A stretch of DNA of 64,000 nt from Phycisphaerae bacterium (GTDB lineage: Bacteria; Planctomycetota; Phycisphaerae; Sedimentisphaerales; Anaerobacaceae), in assembly GCA_028714255.1 (NCBI GenBank), contig JAQTMR010000003.1:62001-126000 (forward strand), read 5' to 3'. Made by a program: the position numbers and the translations under genes. The notes beneath the pieces were generated by a model, which did not search any database, was not told the origin of the DNA, and was given only the letters and a program-made list of their open reading frames with translations. Below are positions 14,007 through 22,800 of the stretch, one piece after another. Each line of letters starts with the position of its first letter. Within the stretch, counting starts at the first letter, position 1.

Positions 14007-15557
14007 TTAAATTTCCGCGAGTTTCCGCCACGCTCGGCCGTCAGATTCGATAAGCCCGTCGGTCTCTGGGGTACTCTCACTGCCGGCGGGATACTCGTAC
14101 GGGGCAGATTCGTCATTTTGCCATCTCTGTAAAACAGGCTCCAATAACCGCCAGGCAGTCTCCACGCTGTCGTACCTGTCAAAAAGAGTCTGGTCGCCGA
14201 GCATACAATCAAGAAGCAACCTCTGATAAGCCTCGGGCATATCAACAAGAAAAACATCTTTGTAATTAAAATTCATATTGAGTGTGCTCATGCAAATCTT
14301 CGAGCCCGGTCGTTTCGCCTGAAACCGCAGCGAAATTCCTTCTTCGGGCTGAATCTGCAGAACGAGAACGTTCGAAGGCATATCATCCAGCCCGGCAGAA
14401 GCAAACATCGAATGGGGAACCTTCTTGAAAGTGATGGCGACCTCGGTGTCTTTGTGGGCGAGTCTCTTGCCGGCTCGCAGGTAGAAGGGGACACCTTGCC
14501 AACGCCGGTTATCTATAAATAATTTCGCGGCAACGAAAGTTTCAGTCCTGGAATTCTGGTCCACGCCTAATTCAGACCTGTAGCCGACAACATGTTTGCC
14601 GTCAACCACCCCCGGGCCGTACTGGCCGCGCACAATCGAGTTGTTCAAGTCACCGGGGCTAAAGGAGCGAATAAAACGCAGAAGCCTGACCTTTTCATCA
14701 CGGACGCAATCCGCCTCGAACGAGGCGGGCGGCTCCATCGCGACAAGGGCTAACATCTGGAGCATATGATTTTGAAAAATATCCCGAAGCACACCGGCCT
14801 GGTCGTAATAACTGCCGCGATGCCCGATACCCATCGACTCGGTTATTGTAATCTGAACATGGTCGATATACTCGCAGTTCCACACAGGCTCGAAAATAAT
14901 ATTTGCGAAACGGAACATCAAAATATTCTGAACTGTTTCCTTGCCGAGATAATGGTCGATGCGGTATATCTGCGATTCATCGAAACACCGGCTGATTTTT
15001 TCGTTCAACTCGGCTGCGCTCTGCAAATCCCTGCCGAAAGGCTTCTCAACGACTAATCTGGCCCGGCACTTGGAATCGGACTGCCCGGAACAGGACAAGC
15101 TCGCTCGGCCAAGATGTTCCACTATGGTGCTGTATAAAAAAGGCGGAATGGCAAGGTAGAAAATATGACAGCCGTCAACTTTGTGTTTTTTGTCCAGTTC
15201 GACAAGTCCGGCTTTTATACTTTTATAAAACTCAGCATTATCATAATCACCACTGGCAAAGTAGAGCTTTTCAGCAAAAGCATCCAAATCTTTCGCCGAT
15301 GCGCCGCTGCGGCTTTGCCGTATCGCCTGTTTCACGCTTTCCCGGAATTGCTCGTCGGTTATTTTTTTTCGGCCGCAGCCCAACAGGTAAAACCGTTCAT
15401 CAAGCAAATCCTGCGTGAAGAGATTGAAAATGCTCGGAATTAGTTTTCTATGAGCAAGGTCGCCGGAAGCGCCAAAGACGACCATCGCAACAGGAGACCC
15501 AGGCGTTTCGGCACAAATAATGTCCTGCCGGCTTAATGAAGGCTGGATTTTTTCCAT
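14007..15557 (-). CDS. zwf: Glucose-6-phosphate 1-dehydrogenase
   Basis: The protein has 516 residues, the normal length. The NADP-binding Rossmann motif is VVFGASGDLAHRKL (about residues 26-40). The substrate and catalytic site is RIDHYLGKETVQNI. It oxidises glucose 6-phosphate to 6-phosphogluconolactone in the cytosol and makes NADPH. In this position, after rubredoxin, ferritins, superoxide reductase and rubrerythrin on the same strand, it probably supplies reductant for peroxide and superoxide reduction. AAGGCAG precedes the ATG. It is separated by 65 bp from rubredoxin, so a second promoter is possible. Confidence 0.97.
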   Translation of the reverse strand: MEKIQPSLSRQDIICAETPGSPVAMVVFGASGDLAHRKLIPSIFNLFTQDLLDERFYLLGCGRKKITDEQFRESVKQAIRQSRSGASAKDLDAFAEKLYFASGDYDNAEFYKSIKAGLVELDKKHKVDGCHIFYLAIPPFLYSTIVEHLGRASLSCSGQSDSKCRARLVVEKPFGRDLQSAAELNEKISRCFDESQIYRIDHYLGKETVQNILMFRFANIIFEPVWNCEYIDHVQITITESMGIGHRGSYYDQAGVLRDIFQNHMLQMLALVAMEPPASFEADCVRDEKVRLLRFIRSFSPGDLNNSIVRGQYGPGVVDGKHVVGYRSELGVDQNSRTETFVAAKLFIDNRRWQGVPFYLRAGKRLAHKDTEVAITFKKVPHSMFASAGLDDMPSNVLVLQIQPEEGISLRFQAKRPGSKICMSTLNMNFNYKDVFLVDMPEAYQRLLLDCMLGDQTLFDRYDSVETAWRLLEPVLQRWQNDESAPYEYPAGSESTPETDGLIESDGRAWRKLAEI

Positions 15558-15622
15558 AGCAACTGCCTTTTATTAACTACAAACCTAAAGGCGAAGCTCA
15601 AGGTTTTTTCAGCAGCGGGAAT

Positions 15623-15787
15623 TTAACCTTCAACAGGTTCAAATTCGTCTTTGCCGGCGCCGCATTCCGGGCAGACCCAGTCGGCGGGCAGCTTTTCAAA
15701 AGAAGTGCCGGCCTTAACTCCGTTGTCGGGGTCGCCTATAGCAGGGTCATATATATATCCGCATATAAGACATTTGTATTTCTTCAT
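15623..15787 (-). CDS. Rubredoxin
   Basis: This is a 54-residue protein missed by length filters. Two CxxCG knuckles, [10 protein letters not shown] (Cys6, Cys9) and [15 protein letters not shown] (Cys39, Cys42), bind a single iron. The spacer contains [20 protein letters not shown], typical of rubredoxins. It is a small cytosolic electron carrier that in anaerobes passes electrons to superoxide reductase, rubrerythrin and flavodiiron proteins, all of which are encoded just upstream. It is 58 bp after the ferritin-like gene on the same strand. Confidence 0.97.
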   Translation of the reverse strand: MKKYKCLICGYIYDPAIGDPDNGVKAGTSFEKLPADWVCPECGAGKDEFEPVEG

Positions 15788-15845
15788 TTTTTAATTTCCC
15801 TTCAATTCTGTCCCGATGAAAAAGCAGCAGTATTGTCCAAACCGC

Positions 15846-16337
15846 TTATTTCCAACCTGTTATTTTCTGGCTCAAGACAGCAATATGACCAAGCTCTTCT
15901 TTTATGATGGCCTCGATTTTGTCTCTTCCTGCCCTGGATGGGACCAGCTCCTTCAGGCCGGTATAAAAAACCACTGAATTATTTTCAGCATCCACAGCTA
16001 TCTCGAGAATCTCTCCCAGACTCTCCTTGCCGGTCAGGTTTTCGGTCAGACTTTTCTTGCCTTCCCATCCGTGTCCCTTGGCCATTGTTTGCAGGTACAT
16101 TGCCGCCTCGTTATCCGGGTCGAAAACCGTCTCTTCCTTTTCCCCCTCGCTTAGTTGTTTTCTCATCTCCTGAAAAGTCGCCAGGTGCCTGTCTTCCATA
16201 CCGGCCAAATCGAAAAACATCTGCTTTGTTTCGTTGTCCGCAGCGAACTTCGCCGCCTGACGGTAAAACCTGGCGCCGTCTCTTTCGATTTTTTCTGCCA
16301 TCTCGAAGATTTCGTCGGCATTAAAGGTGATACTCAT
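15846..16337 (-). CDS. Rubrerythrin-like ferritin-fold protein without rubredoxin domain
   Basis: The protein has 163 residues and is a four-helix bundle. The diiron ligands are seen as Glu in EKIERDGARFYRQ (helix 1), ExxH in GMEDRHLATF (helix 2), Glu in VDAENNSVVFY (helix 3) and ExxH in KEELGHIAVL (helix 4). The C-terminal rubredoxin domain of full rubrerythrin is missing, so it would need the separate rubredoxin (15623-15787) or another donor for peroxide reduction. Its start overlaps the ferritin stop by 4 bp, so translation is coupled. It could also be an iron-binding erythrin. Confidence 0.9.
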   Translation of the reverse strand: MSITFNADEIFEMAEKIERDGARFYRQAAKFAADNETKQMFFDLAGMEDRHLATFQEMRKQLSEGEKEETVFDPDNEAAMYLQTMAKGHGWEGKKSLTENLTGKESLGEILEIAVDAENNSVVFYTGLKELVPSRAGRDKIEAIIKEELGHIAVLSQKITGWK

Positions 16338-16855
16338 TTTTGTTCTCCTTGTGTTGCTGGTGGCGTAAAGACCCGCAGTCCCAATTCACGGTCGAGCATA
16401 AACATCCCGCCGGGCGCGTTTCCCATCATTTTCATCTGCTTAACTATTTTATCCGCGGAAGATTCCTCTTCTACCTGTTCGTTGACAAACCACTGCAGAA
16501 AAGTATTGGTTGCGTGGTCCTTTTCCTTGATGGCCAGGCTTACGAGGCCGTGAATCAGACCCGTAACTTTTTGTTCGTGTTTGTATGTGGCTTCGAAAAC
16601 AGCCAACGGCGTCTTCCACTCCGTCTCGGGAGCGGCGATGGATTTCAATATAATTCTGCCCCCGCGCGCATCCACGAAATCATAAATCTTCATCGCGTGC
16701 ACCATCTCTTCCTGCACCTGAACCCTCATCCAATTGGCAAAGCCGCTCAAATCGAGTGACCTGAAATACGACTCCATCGACAAATACAGATAAGCCGAAT
16801 ACATCTCGGCGTTAATCTGCTCGTTCAGCGCCTTTTCCATGCTTTTGCTTATCAT
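16334..16855 (-). CDS. ftn: Ferritin
   Basis: The protein has 173 residues, the usual length for bacterial non-haem ferritin. Ferroxidase residues are in EQINAEMYSAYLYLSME (Glu17-type), EEMVHAMKIYDFVDARGG (ExxH), FEATYKHEQKVTGLI and FVNEQVEEESSADKIV. The fold assembles into a 24-subunit shell that stores iron and removes Fe(II) that would feed Fenton chemistry. It sits between superoxide reductase (58 bp upstream) and the rubrerythrin-like gene, which it overlaps. The C-terminal FTPPATQGEQK tail is short and variable. Confidence 0.95.
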   Translation of the reverse strand: MISKSMEKALNEQINAEMYSAYLYLSMESYFRSLDLSGFANWMRVQVQEEMVHAMKIYDFVDARGGRIILKSIAAPETEWKTPLAVFEATYKHEQKVTGLIHGLVSLAIKEKDHATNTFLQWFVNEQVEEESSADKIVKQMKMMGNAPGGMFMLDRELGLRVFTPPATQGEQK

Positions 16856-16913
16856 TTGTTAAGACCTCCACAATCCGTGAACATTGCAATACTTTATCGA
16901 AGCGTTGACTGCA

Positions 16914-17318
16914 TTATTCAATTAAGGAACGAGATCGTGGATAAACTCCTTTCCACAGACCATGAACATTGCAATGTTCACGAGCATCGATTTTTTTTGC
17001 TTTGATATTAAAAACAGCTTCAGGTGCATCGCCAGGCTTTAAGAATTGTCGATACGCCTTGCCGTCGGCGAGCAGTTCTATCCACTCGATATAATGTTTC
17101 TCTTCCATAGGATGAGCAACGCTGCCAATTTTTACTTTAATACCACCGTCAACTTCTTGGATTACGGGTACATGCTTTTCATTGCCCTGGTCAGCGGTTT
17201 TTTCAGCAAGATTTTCCATCGGCTGCCCGCAACAGACCAGTTCGCCGGCACCGCCGTGAAGCACTTCAACGATATTGCCGCAGATATTACATTTATAAAT
17301 CTCAAGTTTCTTTGCCAT
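16914..17318 (-). CDS. dfx: Desulfoferrodoxin-type superoxide reductase
   Basis: The protein has 134 residues with both domains. The N-terminal desulforedoxin domain has CNICG and LVCCGQPM (rubredoxin-like iron). The C-terminal SOR domain has the His ligands in [21 protein letters not shown] and [13 protein letters not shown], together with the axial Cys of the last motif. It reduces superoxide to hydrogen peroxide without making oxygen, using rubredoxin. The rubrerythrin and thiol peroxidase genes in the same operon remove the peroxide. It is 26 bp after the flavodiiron gene. Confidence 0.97.
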   Translation of the reverse strand: MAKKLEIYKCNICGNIVEVLHGGAGELVCCGQPMENLAEKTADQGNEKHVPVIQEVDGGIKVKIGSVAHPMEEKHYIEWIELLADGKAYRQFLKPGDAPEAVFNIKAKKIDAREHCNVHGLWKGVYPRSRSLIE

Positions 17319-17344
17319 AAATTTGCCCTTTATGTAAATTGTTA

Positions 17345-18523
17345 TTATGCGATTCCGAGTTCCTTGTGTTTGGCGAGAATTTTGTCTGCCAAATTATCCA
17401 GGGCCGTGAAGTCCTCGTCCTTAGGATGGCCCTTTGCTATTACCGGCTCAATGATTTCTACTTTGAGGTTGCCAATTAATCCCGCGATTTGCTCGACCAT
17501 TTTGCCGCCCCAGCCGAATGAACCGATAACCGAGGCAAATTTGGTTTTCGGCCTTAGGGCATTTGCCAAAATCGCTGCGTATGCGACCTTCGGGTGCGCC
17601 GCCGTCAGAACCATCGGAGAGCCAAGCACAATCGTCGCAGCATCGACCAGCGACATCGCCAGCTTGCCAATATCAGTTACGGTAAGGTTGAACTGCTTAA
17701 CTGTAATGCCCCTTTCAATCAGGGCATCCACAAAATGCTCGACCATTTTTCTCGTGCTGTCGTGCATCGATATATAAGGCAGCACCACTTCGTTTTTCAC
17801 ATTGTCGCTTACCCAGTCTTTATAAGCATCGATAATAAATTTAGGCTTGTCGTAGATGGGGCCGTGACTCGAAGCGATTATATCTATTTCAAGGCCCTTT
17901 ATTTTTTCGAGGTTGCCTTTTATAGCAGTCCTGAAGGGCATCATTATCTCGGCGTAGTAACGCTTGGCAGACTCATATACAATCGCTTCATCCTCGACGA
18001 ACAAACTGCTCGTCGCCAGATGTGAGCCGAAGAAATCACACGGGAAAAGTATCTTGTCTTCTTTGAGATAAGTCCCCATCGTTTCGGGCCAGTGCACCCA
18101 GGGAATATAAATAAACTGCAAAGTCTTGTCGCCCAGTGAAAGCGTCTCGCCGTCACTAACGGCAATAAACTTATCGTCGTCGATTCCGAGCAAATCGACG
18201 AGCATACCTTTGCACTTCGGATTCGTAACCACCTTGGCTTCGGGATAAAGCATTAATATATCGCCTATGCCGCCGGAGTGGTCCTGCTCAGCGTGGTGGG
18301 CAACGATGTAATCTATTTTGTCGGTCCCTGCTTTTACGAGATTATCTATCAACACGCTTATCTTGGTCGGGTCAACCGTATCCAAAAGGGCGGTTTTTTC
18401 GCTGCCCTTTATCAGATATGCGTTATAGCTCGTCCCGTCCGGCAGGGGAATCAACTCATCGAACAGCCTTCTGTCCCAGTCAATTGCCCCAACTGCGTAA
18501 ACATTTGGTCTTAGCTGCGTCAT
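17345..18523 (-). CDS. fprA: Flavodiiron protein (rubredoxin:oxygen / NO oxidoreductase)
   Basis: The protein has 392 residues, the size of class A flavodiiron enzymes. The beta-lactamase-like domain (1-250) holds the diiron motif HxExDH (His77, Glu79, Asp81, His82 in [10 protein letters not shown]) and further His in WVHWPETM and [10 protein letters not shown]. The flavodoxin domain (250-392) binds [21 protein letters not shown] is close to the usual SMWxxT phosphate loop and [13 protein letters not shown] is its second loop. It reduces O2 to water or NO to N2O with electrons from rubredoxin. It overlaps the thiol peroxidase gene by 4 bp. Confidence 0.97.
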   Translation of the reverse strand: MTQLRPNVYAVGAIDWDRRLFDELIPLPDGTSYNAYLIKGSEKTALLDTVDPTKISVLIDNLVKAGTDKIDYIVAHHAEQDHSGGIGDILMLYPEAKVVTNPKCKGMLVDLLGIDDDKFIAVSDGETLSLGDKTLQFIYIPWVHWPETMGTYLKEDKILFPCDFFGSHLATSSLFVEDEAIVYESAKRYYAEIMMPFRTAIKGNLEKIKGLEIDIIASSHGPIYDKPKFIIDAYKDWVSDNVKNEVVLPYISMHDSTRKMVEHFVDALIERGITVKQFNLTVTDIGKLAMSLVDAATIVLGSPMVLTAAHPKVAYAAILANALRPKTKFASVIGSFGWGGKMVEQIAGLIGNLKVEIIEPVIAKGHPKDEDFTALDNLADKILAKHKELGIA

Positions 18524-19134
18524 TTTTTCAATCCCTTTACTGCCTCTAAAGCAGCATTGTAATCAGGTTCAGTAGCTATTTCATTTACTATTTGTATATA
18601 CCTGATGACCCCGTCTTTGTTCAGAACGAACACCGCCCTTGCCAGCAGCCGAAGCTCTTTTATCAAAACTCCATACGCATTGCCGAAAGATGCGTCACGA
18701 TAATCCGAGAGGGTTCGAACATTCTTTGCGCCCGCGGCCCCGCACCATCGTTTCTGCGCAAAAGGCAGGTCCATACTAATCGCCAGCACCACGACGTCAC
18801 TGCCGAGCTTGCCCGCCTCTTCGTTGAACCTGCGAGTCTCGATATCACAAACGGCCGTGTCGAGCGACGGCACAGAAGTTATTATGCACACCTTGCCCTT
18901 AAAAGACGACAGCTTCACTGCCGACAGGTCGTTGGCAACAACCTCGAAATCCGGCGCCGCGTCACCAACCTTAAGCTCCTTACCCACCAGGGTCAGGGGC
19001 TTGCCTTTCATTGTTACGGTTCGTTTTTGTCCTTCCATAGAGTCCTCCTTGCAGCCCGTAAGCAGCATTGCTGTTACGATAGCATATAAACAGCCCGCAG
19101 TAACTGATAATCCTGCATTCGTCCGCATTGACAT
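18520..19134 (-). CDS. tpx: Thiol peroxidase, with possible lipoprotein form
   Basis: The Tpx domain is clear: VPSLDTAVCDIETRRFN holds the peroxidatic Cys and FAQKRWCGAAG the resolving Cys. From the ATG at 19134 the chain has 204 residues and begins with a convincing lipoprotein signal (hydrophobic segment, then MLLTGC, Cys28). A second in-frame ATG at 19038 (residue 33) would give a normal cytosolic Tpx of 172 residues, and it has AAGGAGG at 5-nt spacing, while the ATG at 19134 has no good site. The SD lies in the codons just after the lipobox. I list the longer frame; both forms could be made. Its stop overlaps the fprA start by 4 bp. Confidence 0.9.
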   Translation of the reverse strand: MSMRTNAGLSVTAGCLYAIVTAMLLTGCKEDSMEGQKRTVTMKGKPLTLVGKELKVGDAAPDFEVVANDLSAVKLSSFKGKVCIITSVPSLDTAVCDIETRRFNEEAGKLGSDVVVLAISMDLPFAQKRWCGAAGAKNVRTLSDYRDASFGNAYGVLIKELRLLARAVFVLNKDGVIRYIQIVNEIATEPDYNAALEAVKGLKK

Positions 19135-19164
19135 ATATCGCTTTTACTAAAAAACTGATACAGC

Positions 19165-19737
19165 TTAATAGTTGACCGCTTCCAGCTCAAAATGCGCCTG
19201 CGGATGCGCACACGAAGGACAAACATCCGGAGGTTCCGTCCCCTCGTGCACATAGCCGCAGTTCCTGCAAACCCATCGCATCGGCTTTTCGCGTTTGAAG
19301 ACGCGTCCTTCTTTTATGTTTTTCGCAAGGGCGATGTATCTATCCTCATGGCGTTTTTCAGCGATTGCTATTTTTCTGAAAACAGCCGCGATTTCTCCGA
19401 AGCCCTCTTCTTCCGCCGTTTTGGCAAACCCCGGATACATCTGCGTATTCTCATAATGCTCACCTGCCGCCGCCGCTTTCAAATTCTCAATCGTCGTCCC
19501 GATAACGCCCGCAGGGAACGCCGCGGTAATTTCCACCTCGCCGCCCTGTAGAAACTTGAACTCGCGCTTGGCGTGCTCTTTTTCCTGACCGGCGGTCTCT
19601 TCGAAAATCGCGGCTATCTGCTCATAGCCCTCTTTTTTGGCCTTGCTGGCGAAATACGTATAACGGTTCCTCGCCTGGGACTCGCCCGAAAAGGCGGTTA
19701 ATAGATTCTTTTCTGTCTGGCTTCCTTTAAGCTCCAT
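19165..19737 (-). CDS. rbr: Rubrerythrin
   Basis: The protein has 190 residues. The N-terminal ferritin-like diiron domain (1-145) has the ExxH helices [34 protein letters not shown], and [12 protein letters not shown]; the C-terminal rubredoxin domain is [30 protein letters not shown]. It reduces hydrogen peroxide to water using reduced rubredoxin, in the cytosol. It is the first gene of the operon of oxygen-defence genes that runs down to 13148, about 270 nt after the promoter at 20008-20036. Confidence 0.97.
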   Translation of the reverse strand: MELKGSQTEKNLLTAFSGESQARNRYTYFASKAKKEGYEQIAAIFEETAGQEKEHAKREFKFLQGGEVEITAAFPAGVIGTTIENLKAAAAGEHYENTQMYPGFAKTAEEEGFGEIAAVFRKIAIAEKRHEDRYIALAKNIKEGRVFKREKPMRWVCRNCGYVHEGTEPPDVCPSCAHPQAHFELEAVNY

Positions 19738-19929
19738 TGAAACCCTCGCTTTCTTATAAATTAAGATTCGTAATTCATCTGCAATTAACCCCGCTGGAAT
19801 CGCATAGCATATATAATAGTACTATCCTGCCTTTCTTAAAGCATCATTCTGCCCGATGCCCGCAGGAACCCCTGTATTGTCAAAACACCTGCGATAAAAG
19901 TCAATCATTCTTTTGCGCCTTCTGCAAAT

Positions 19930-19983
19930 AAGCCTCCGAGCACCTGCCGAGCCTTCCCCCCCTCGGCCCGGCATCGTAGGCTT
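19930..19983 (-). promoter_or_regulatory. Structured leader in the rubrerythrin 5' region
   Basis: In the minus-strand RNA, AAGCCT (19983-19978) pairs with AGGCTT (19935-19930), enclosing a second stem GCCGAG (19967-19962) with CTCGGC (19951-19946). The loop is G-rich. There is no U-tract after it, so it is not a simple terminator. It lies between the promoter and the rubrerythrin start, in a leader of about 260 nt. A regulatory or small-RNA role is possible. The remaining leader (19738-19929) contains a palindromic ATAGTACTAT word near 19817-19826. Confidence 0.4.
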
Positions 19984-20007
19984 TTTTATATCTTTGCCAT
20001 ATACGTC

Positions 20008-20036
20008 ATTAAATAGTAGGTACTCCTATTTGTCAA
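20008..20036 (-). promoter_or_regulatory. Promoter with operator-like dyad for the rubrerythrin operon
   Basis: On the minus strand TTGACA (20036-20031) is followed after 17 nt by TTTAAT (20013-20008). The spacer is almost filled by the dyad AATAGTAGGTACTCCTATT (plus strand, 20012-20030), with AATAG/CTATT and AG/CT pairs. The same 19-mer recurs with 16 identities in the PEP-CTERM promoter (56457-56475), and its AATAGGA half is in the Rrf2 operator. It is a likely site for a redox regulator of the Rrf2 kind. Confidence 0.6.
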
Positions 20037-20153
20037 GAATTGTTCCGTTTTTTAAAGGATTTTCCCCCTGCGGATAGATGATTGATTATTTTTGTTCTCT
20101 TGTTTTTTCTTCTAAAATAGTCAATAATGGATAGTAAATCATAAATAAAGAAC

Positions 20154-20227
20154 GCGCCCGTAGCTCAGTAGGATAGAGCGCCGGTTTCCTAAACCGGAGG
20201 TCACAGGTTCGAATCCTGTCGGGCGTA
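20154..20227 (+). tRNA. tRNA-Arg (anticodon CCU)
   Basis: A complete cloverleaf of 74 nt. The acceptor stem is GCGCCCG with CGGGCGT (first pair G-U), the D arm contains GCTC...GAGC, the anticodon stem CCGGT/ACCGG encloses TTCCTAA (anticodon CCT in DNA), and the T arm is ACAGG-TTCGAAT-CCTGT. The discriminator base is A. CCA is not encoded. It reads AGG codons. Confidence 0.95.
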
Positions 20228-20339
20228 ATAACGCCCAGGATTCGAACCTAAAAGGGTGTGGGAAAAGGATTTTCCAGCACAGTAGGGGCAGACCTGCCTG
20301 CACGTCGAAGGGCGTGTCTGCCCGTGGCTAATCCAAAAG

Positions 20340-20406
20340 CCCCTGGCTTTACGCCAGGGGTCAATGTCGTTTTAAATTTGTTTACCCCTGCCGCCCCCGG
20401 CAGGGG
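20340..20406. repeat. Two hairpins of the short-hairpin family
   Basis: CCCCTGGC (20340-20347) pairs with GCCAGGGG (20353-20360), and CCCCTGCCG (20385-20393) pairs with CGGCAGGGG (20398-20406). The second matches the hairpin at 1273-1294 nearly base for base, including the flanking GTTTA. They follow the tRNA; the rest of 20228-20626 shows a GGGGCAGACC/GTGTCTGCCC repeat word but no gene. Confidence 0.65.
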
Positions 20407-20626
20407 TTATTTCCCTTCCCTTTCCCCTGTCTTTCTGCTATTCTCTGTCCCTTAAGGCGTGAGGCATCAGGGAGCGGAAATACATACGAGAAACACAAAT
20501 CACGAATTTAATTGGCGGAAATTGTGGGTAAAATAGTTCCCAAAATTTATATTGTTCTCTTACGATTAAGCGTTGTTATTTAGATGGAGTTGGTCAGTTT
20601 TTTTTTCTTTAGAGGAAAATTTATAA

Positions 20627-21586
20627 ATGTGGAGCAAGAAATTAAGTAAGCCAATAAAGGACTTGCAGCACTTGTTCATCTACCTGATTGAAGATGTTCC
20701 ACTGTATTATTATGGCATTATATTTGTTTGTGGCGTATTCATTTTAGGTGTTATTTACTTCTTTCTGACCCCCTATTCCAATGGGGTTGGTACTGATAAC
20801 ATGCCGCTCCAAAACTTAACTTTTTGGAATGCCCAGTATTTTAGTGTTGTTACAGTTTCTTCACTTGGCTATGGCGACATGCATCCAATGGGTTTCTCAA
20901 AAATACTTGCTTGCTTAGAAGTCTTATCGGGGCTTGTGTTAATGGGGATTATACTTGCAAAGACGACTTCTGCCAGAATTTCATATCATGTAGTTAGGTT
21001 GTTTAGTAGTGAGACTCAAAAAAGGATGGAAGGTTTTGCGAATGAATTTGAAATTCTTGAAGGTAAACTTCGGCAAGTTATTAGTTCAATTGGAGAAATC
21101 CAGGGAATTCCTGGAGAACAGTCATCAAAGAACCAATCGCAAATCATAGAGAAATGCACTAAAGCTATTACGAATTTCTATAGTCACTCTTCTGCTATGG
21201 CCGAGTATCTTTCATATGAAGTGGATCATTGCAAATTCTTCGCAATAGCACCTGTTGACAGTATCAAACGAACGGCCGATGCTATCGACCAAGCAATTCA
21301 TCTTTTGGGACAAGTAATCATAAGTACAACAACTGAGGTTCGTGGACTTCTATTGAACGCTGTAAACAGACGTAAGCTTTTAAGTATAATTGAGGAACAT
21401 AAACGAATTGTTAGAGTCGTGCACGATAACTGCACAAATCATGAGATACAACAAAAATTTTCTCGTATATTAACAATATGCAACAGTTTCCCTGAAAGTT
21501 TCTATGCGGTACCAGTGTCTGTTTCAGAAAAAATGCAACCAGACCAAAAATTAGATAAAATTGATGAACCACAATTGCCGAGTTAG
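20627..21586 (+). CDS. Two-TM potassium channel-like protein
   Basis: The protein has 319 residues. Membrane span 1 covers about residues 28-49, the pore helix and filter are TVSSLGYGD (76-84), and span 2 covers about 92-114. The filter matches K+ channels (TxxxxGYGD). The C-terminal 200 residues are cytosolic, helical and do not show an RCK/TrkA-N nucleotide motif, so the gating domain is not identified. It functions as a tetramer in related channels. The gene is AT-rich compared with its neighbours and stands alone on the plus strand with AGAGGA before the ATG. It may respond to voltage or a ligand; neither is visible. Confidence 0.85.
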   Translation: MWSKKLSKPIKDLQHLFIYLIEDVPLYYYGIIFVCGVFILGVIYFFLTPYSNGVGTDNMPLQNLTFWNAQYFSVVTVSSLGYGDMHPMGFSKILACLEVLSGLVLMGIILAKTTSARISYHVVRLFSSETQKRMEGFANEFEILEGKLRQVISSIGEIQGIPGEQSSKNQSQIIEKCTKAITNFYSHSSAMAEYLSYEVDHCKFFAIAPVDSIKRTADAIDQAIHLLGQVIISTTTEVRGLLLNAVNRRKLLSIIEEHKRIVRVVHDNCTNHEIQQKFSRILTICNSFPESFYAVPVSVSEKMQPDQKLDKIDEPQLPS

Positions 21587-21639
21587 AGTATAATTTAGAG
21601 TATAATTAAGCTTGAAACCAGAAATTACGGAAGGATAAA

Positions 21640-21990
21640 ATGCAGCTAAACTGGATAAAATGTCAAGGCGATGTATGGGGCAATTTAAATACGGTTAATC
21701 TTGCACATGCTCATTTTGATTCAATGTCTGGGGTTTATGTTATTTGGCATGGTGGTGGCACCCCCAGAACTGTACGAGTTGGACAAGGTAATATAAGAGA
21801 TCGTCTAACTGCTCATAGAAGTGATCCTGATGTGCAAAAATATGTAGGGCAGACGCTTTATGTAACTTGGGCATCTGTGCCGGAAGCTTCACGTGATGGC
21901 GTTGAAGCATACTTAGCAGATATTCTGAAGCCTCTAGAGGGGCAGCGATTTCCAAACTCAACCCCGATAGCAGTCAATCTTCCTTGGTGA
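21640..21990 (+). CDS. GIY-YIG-like small protein
   Basis: The protein has 116 residues. SGVYVIWHGG (about residues 31-40) followed by RTVRVGQGNIRDRLTAHRSDPDV is the arrangement of the GIY...YIG core with the following Arg, and the Glu in DGVEAYLADILKP corresponds to the catalytic Glu of GIY-YIG nucleases. The YIG triplet is replaced by RVGQ, so activity is uncertain. It lies 53 bp after the channel gene and also is AT-rich, so both may have arrived together. ACGGAAGG precedes the ATG. It could be a nuclease fragment or a fold relative without activity. Confidence 0.6.
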   Translation: MQLNWIKCQGDVWGNLNTVNLAHAHFDSMSGVYVIWHGGGTPRTVRVGQGNIRDRLTAHRSDPDVQKYVGQTLYVTWASVPEASRDGVEAYLADILKPLEGQRFPNSTPIAVNLPW

Positions 21991-22004
21991 ATGAGATATA
22001 ATTT

Positions 22005-22617
22005 CACAAAAGCTAAGGGGTCGTTCAATCACATACATCTTGTTCTATATACACAGAATCATTCGCAATGGCGTGTCGAAGGTTGGTAAAACCTTCAATC
22101 AAACCACCACCTACCCGCCCACCCAAACCGGCTAATTTCAAATTTTCTACTTCTCTCCAATATATAACTTTTCACGTTACTTAAAAAATCCGTGCCCATC
22201 CGTGTTAATCCGTGGTTAATTAAAAAATCCGTGTCAATCCGTGGTTAATTTTTCTCTGCGTCCTTCGCGTTCTCTGCGGTAAAATCTTTCAATCAAAACC
22301 GCATCTACCCGCACCACCAAAACCGGCTAATTTAAAAAAATAATCTATGGTAAAAAACAGGTTTCTGCGAAGCAGTTCAATAGTTTTTCACTTTGCACTT
22401 TGATTTTTAAATTCTTTTTCGACCCAATCGCGTATCTCCGCCCTTAATAAAGGAGGCTTTTTTTACATCTAAACATTATGAAAAACAAAACACGATTTTT
22501 ACTTTTAACTATTTACTCTGTGTCCTCTGTGAACTCTGTGGCTAAAAAAATCCGTGTAAATCCGTGTAAATCCGTGGTTGTTTTTCTCTGCGACCTCTGC
22601 GCTCTCCGCGGTAAAAT
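22005..22617. repeat. Intergenic stretch of dispersed repeats
   Basis: The CCGTGGTTAAT/CTCTGCGGT repeat appears at 22181-22286 and 22512-22617. A second unit with the words CTTTCAATCAAA, CTACCCGC and AACCGGCTAATTT occurs around 22088-22140 and again at about 22286-22334. No gene is supported here. Confidence 0.65.
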
Positions 22618-22643
22618 TTCCCCCAGCGAGATACATTCAATCG

Positions 22644-22800
22644 AATTTGAATTATTATGCAAAACAAACCCAATTTTCGATATGCCAAAAATGAATCTAA
22701 GCTATGACAAAATAAGGGATTATGAAAGAAAACCGCCCCTTTTTGCGATGGAAAAACAAACCCAAAACAAAGCCAATCAAAGCCAATTTTACTGGCTTTA
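22644..22800. repeat. Protein-like dispersed repeat (KTNPI type)
   Basis: The plus strand translates to CKTNPIFDMPKMNLSYDK followed by KQTQNKANQSQF. A related string lies in reverse at 37264-37445. The surrounding 185-codon frame (22478-23035) also runs through the non-coding CCGTGG repeat and into the antisense of the MCE gene, so I treat it as repeat and not as a gene. Confidence 0.6.

Noticed and set aside
13997-14257. N-terminal extension of the DUF2400 frame
   Set aside because: It lies inside zwf in another frame and has no family similarity; the start at 13996 fits the family.
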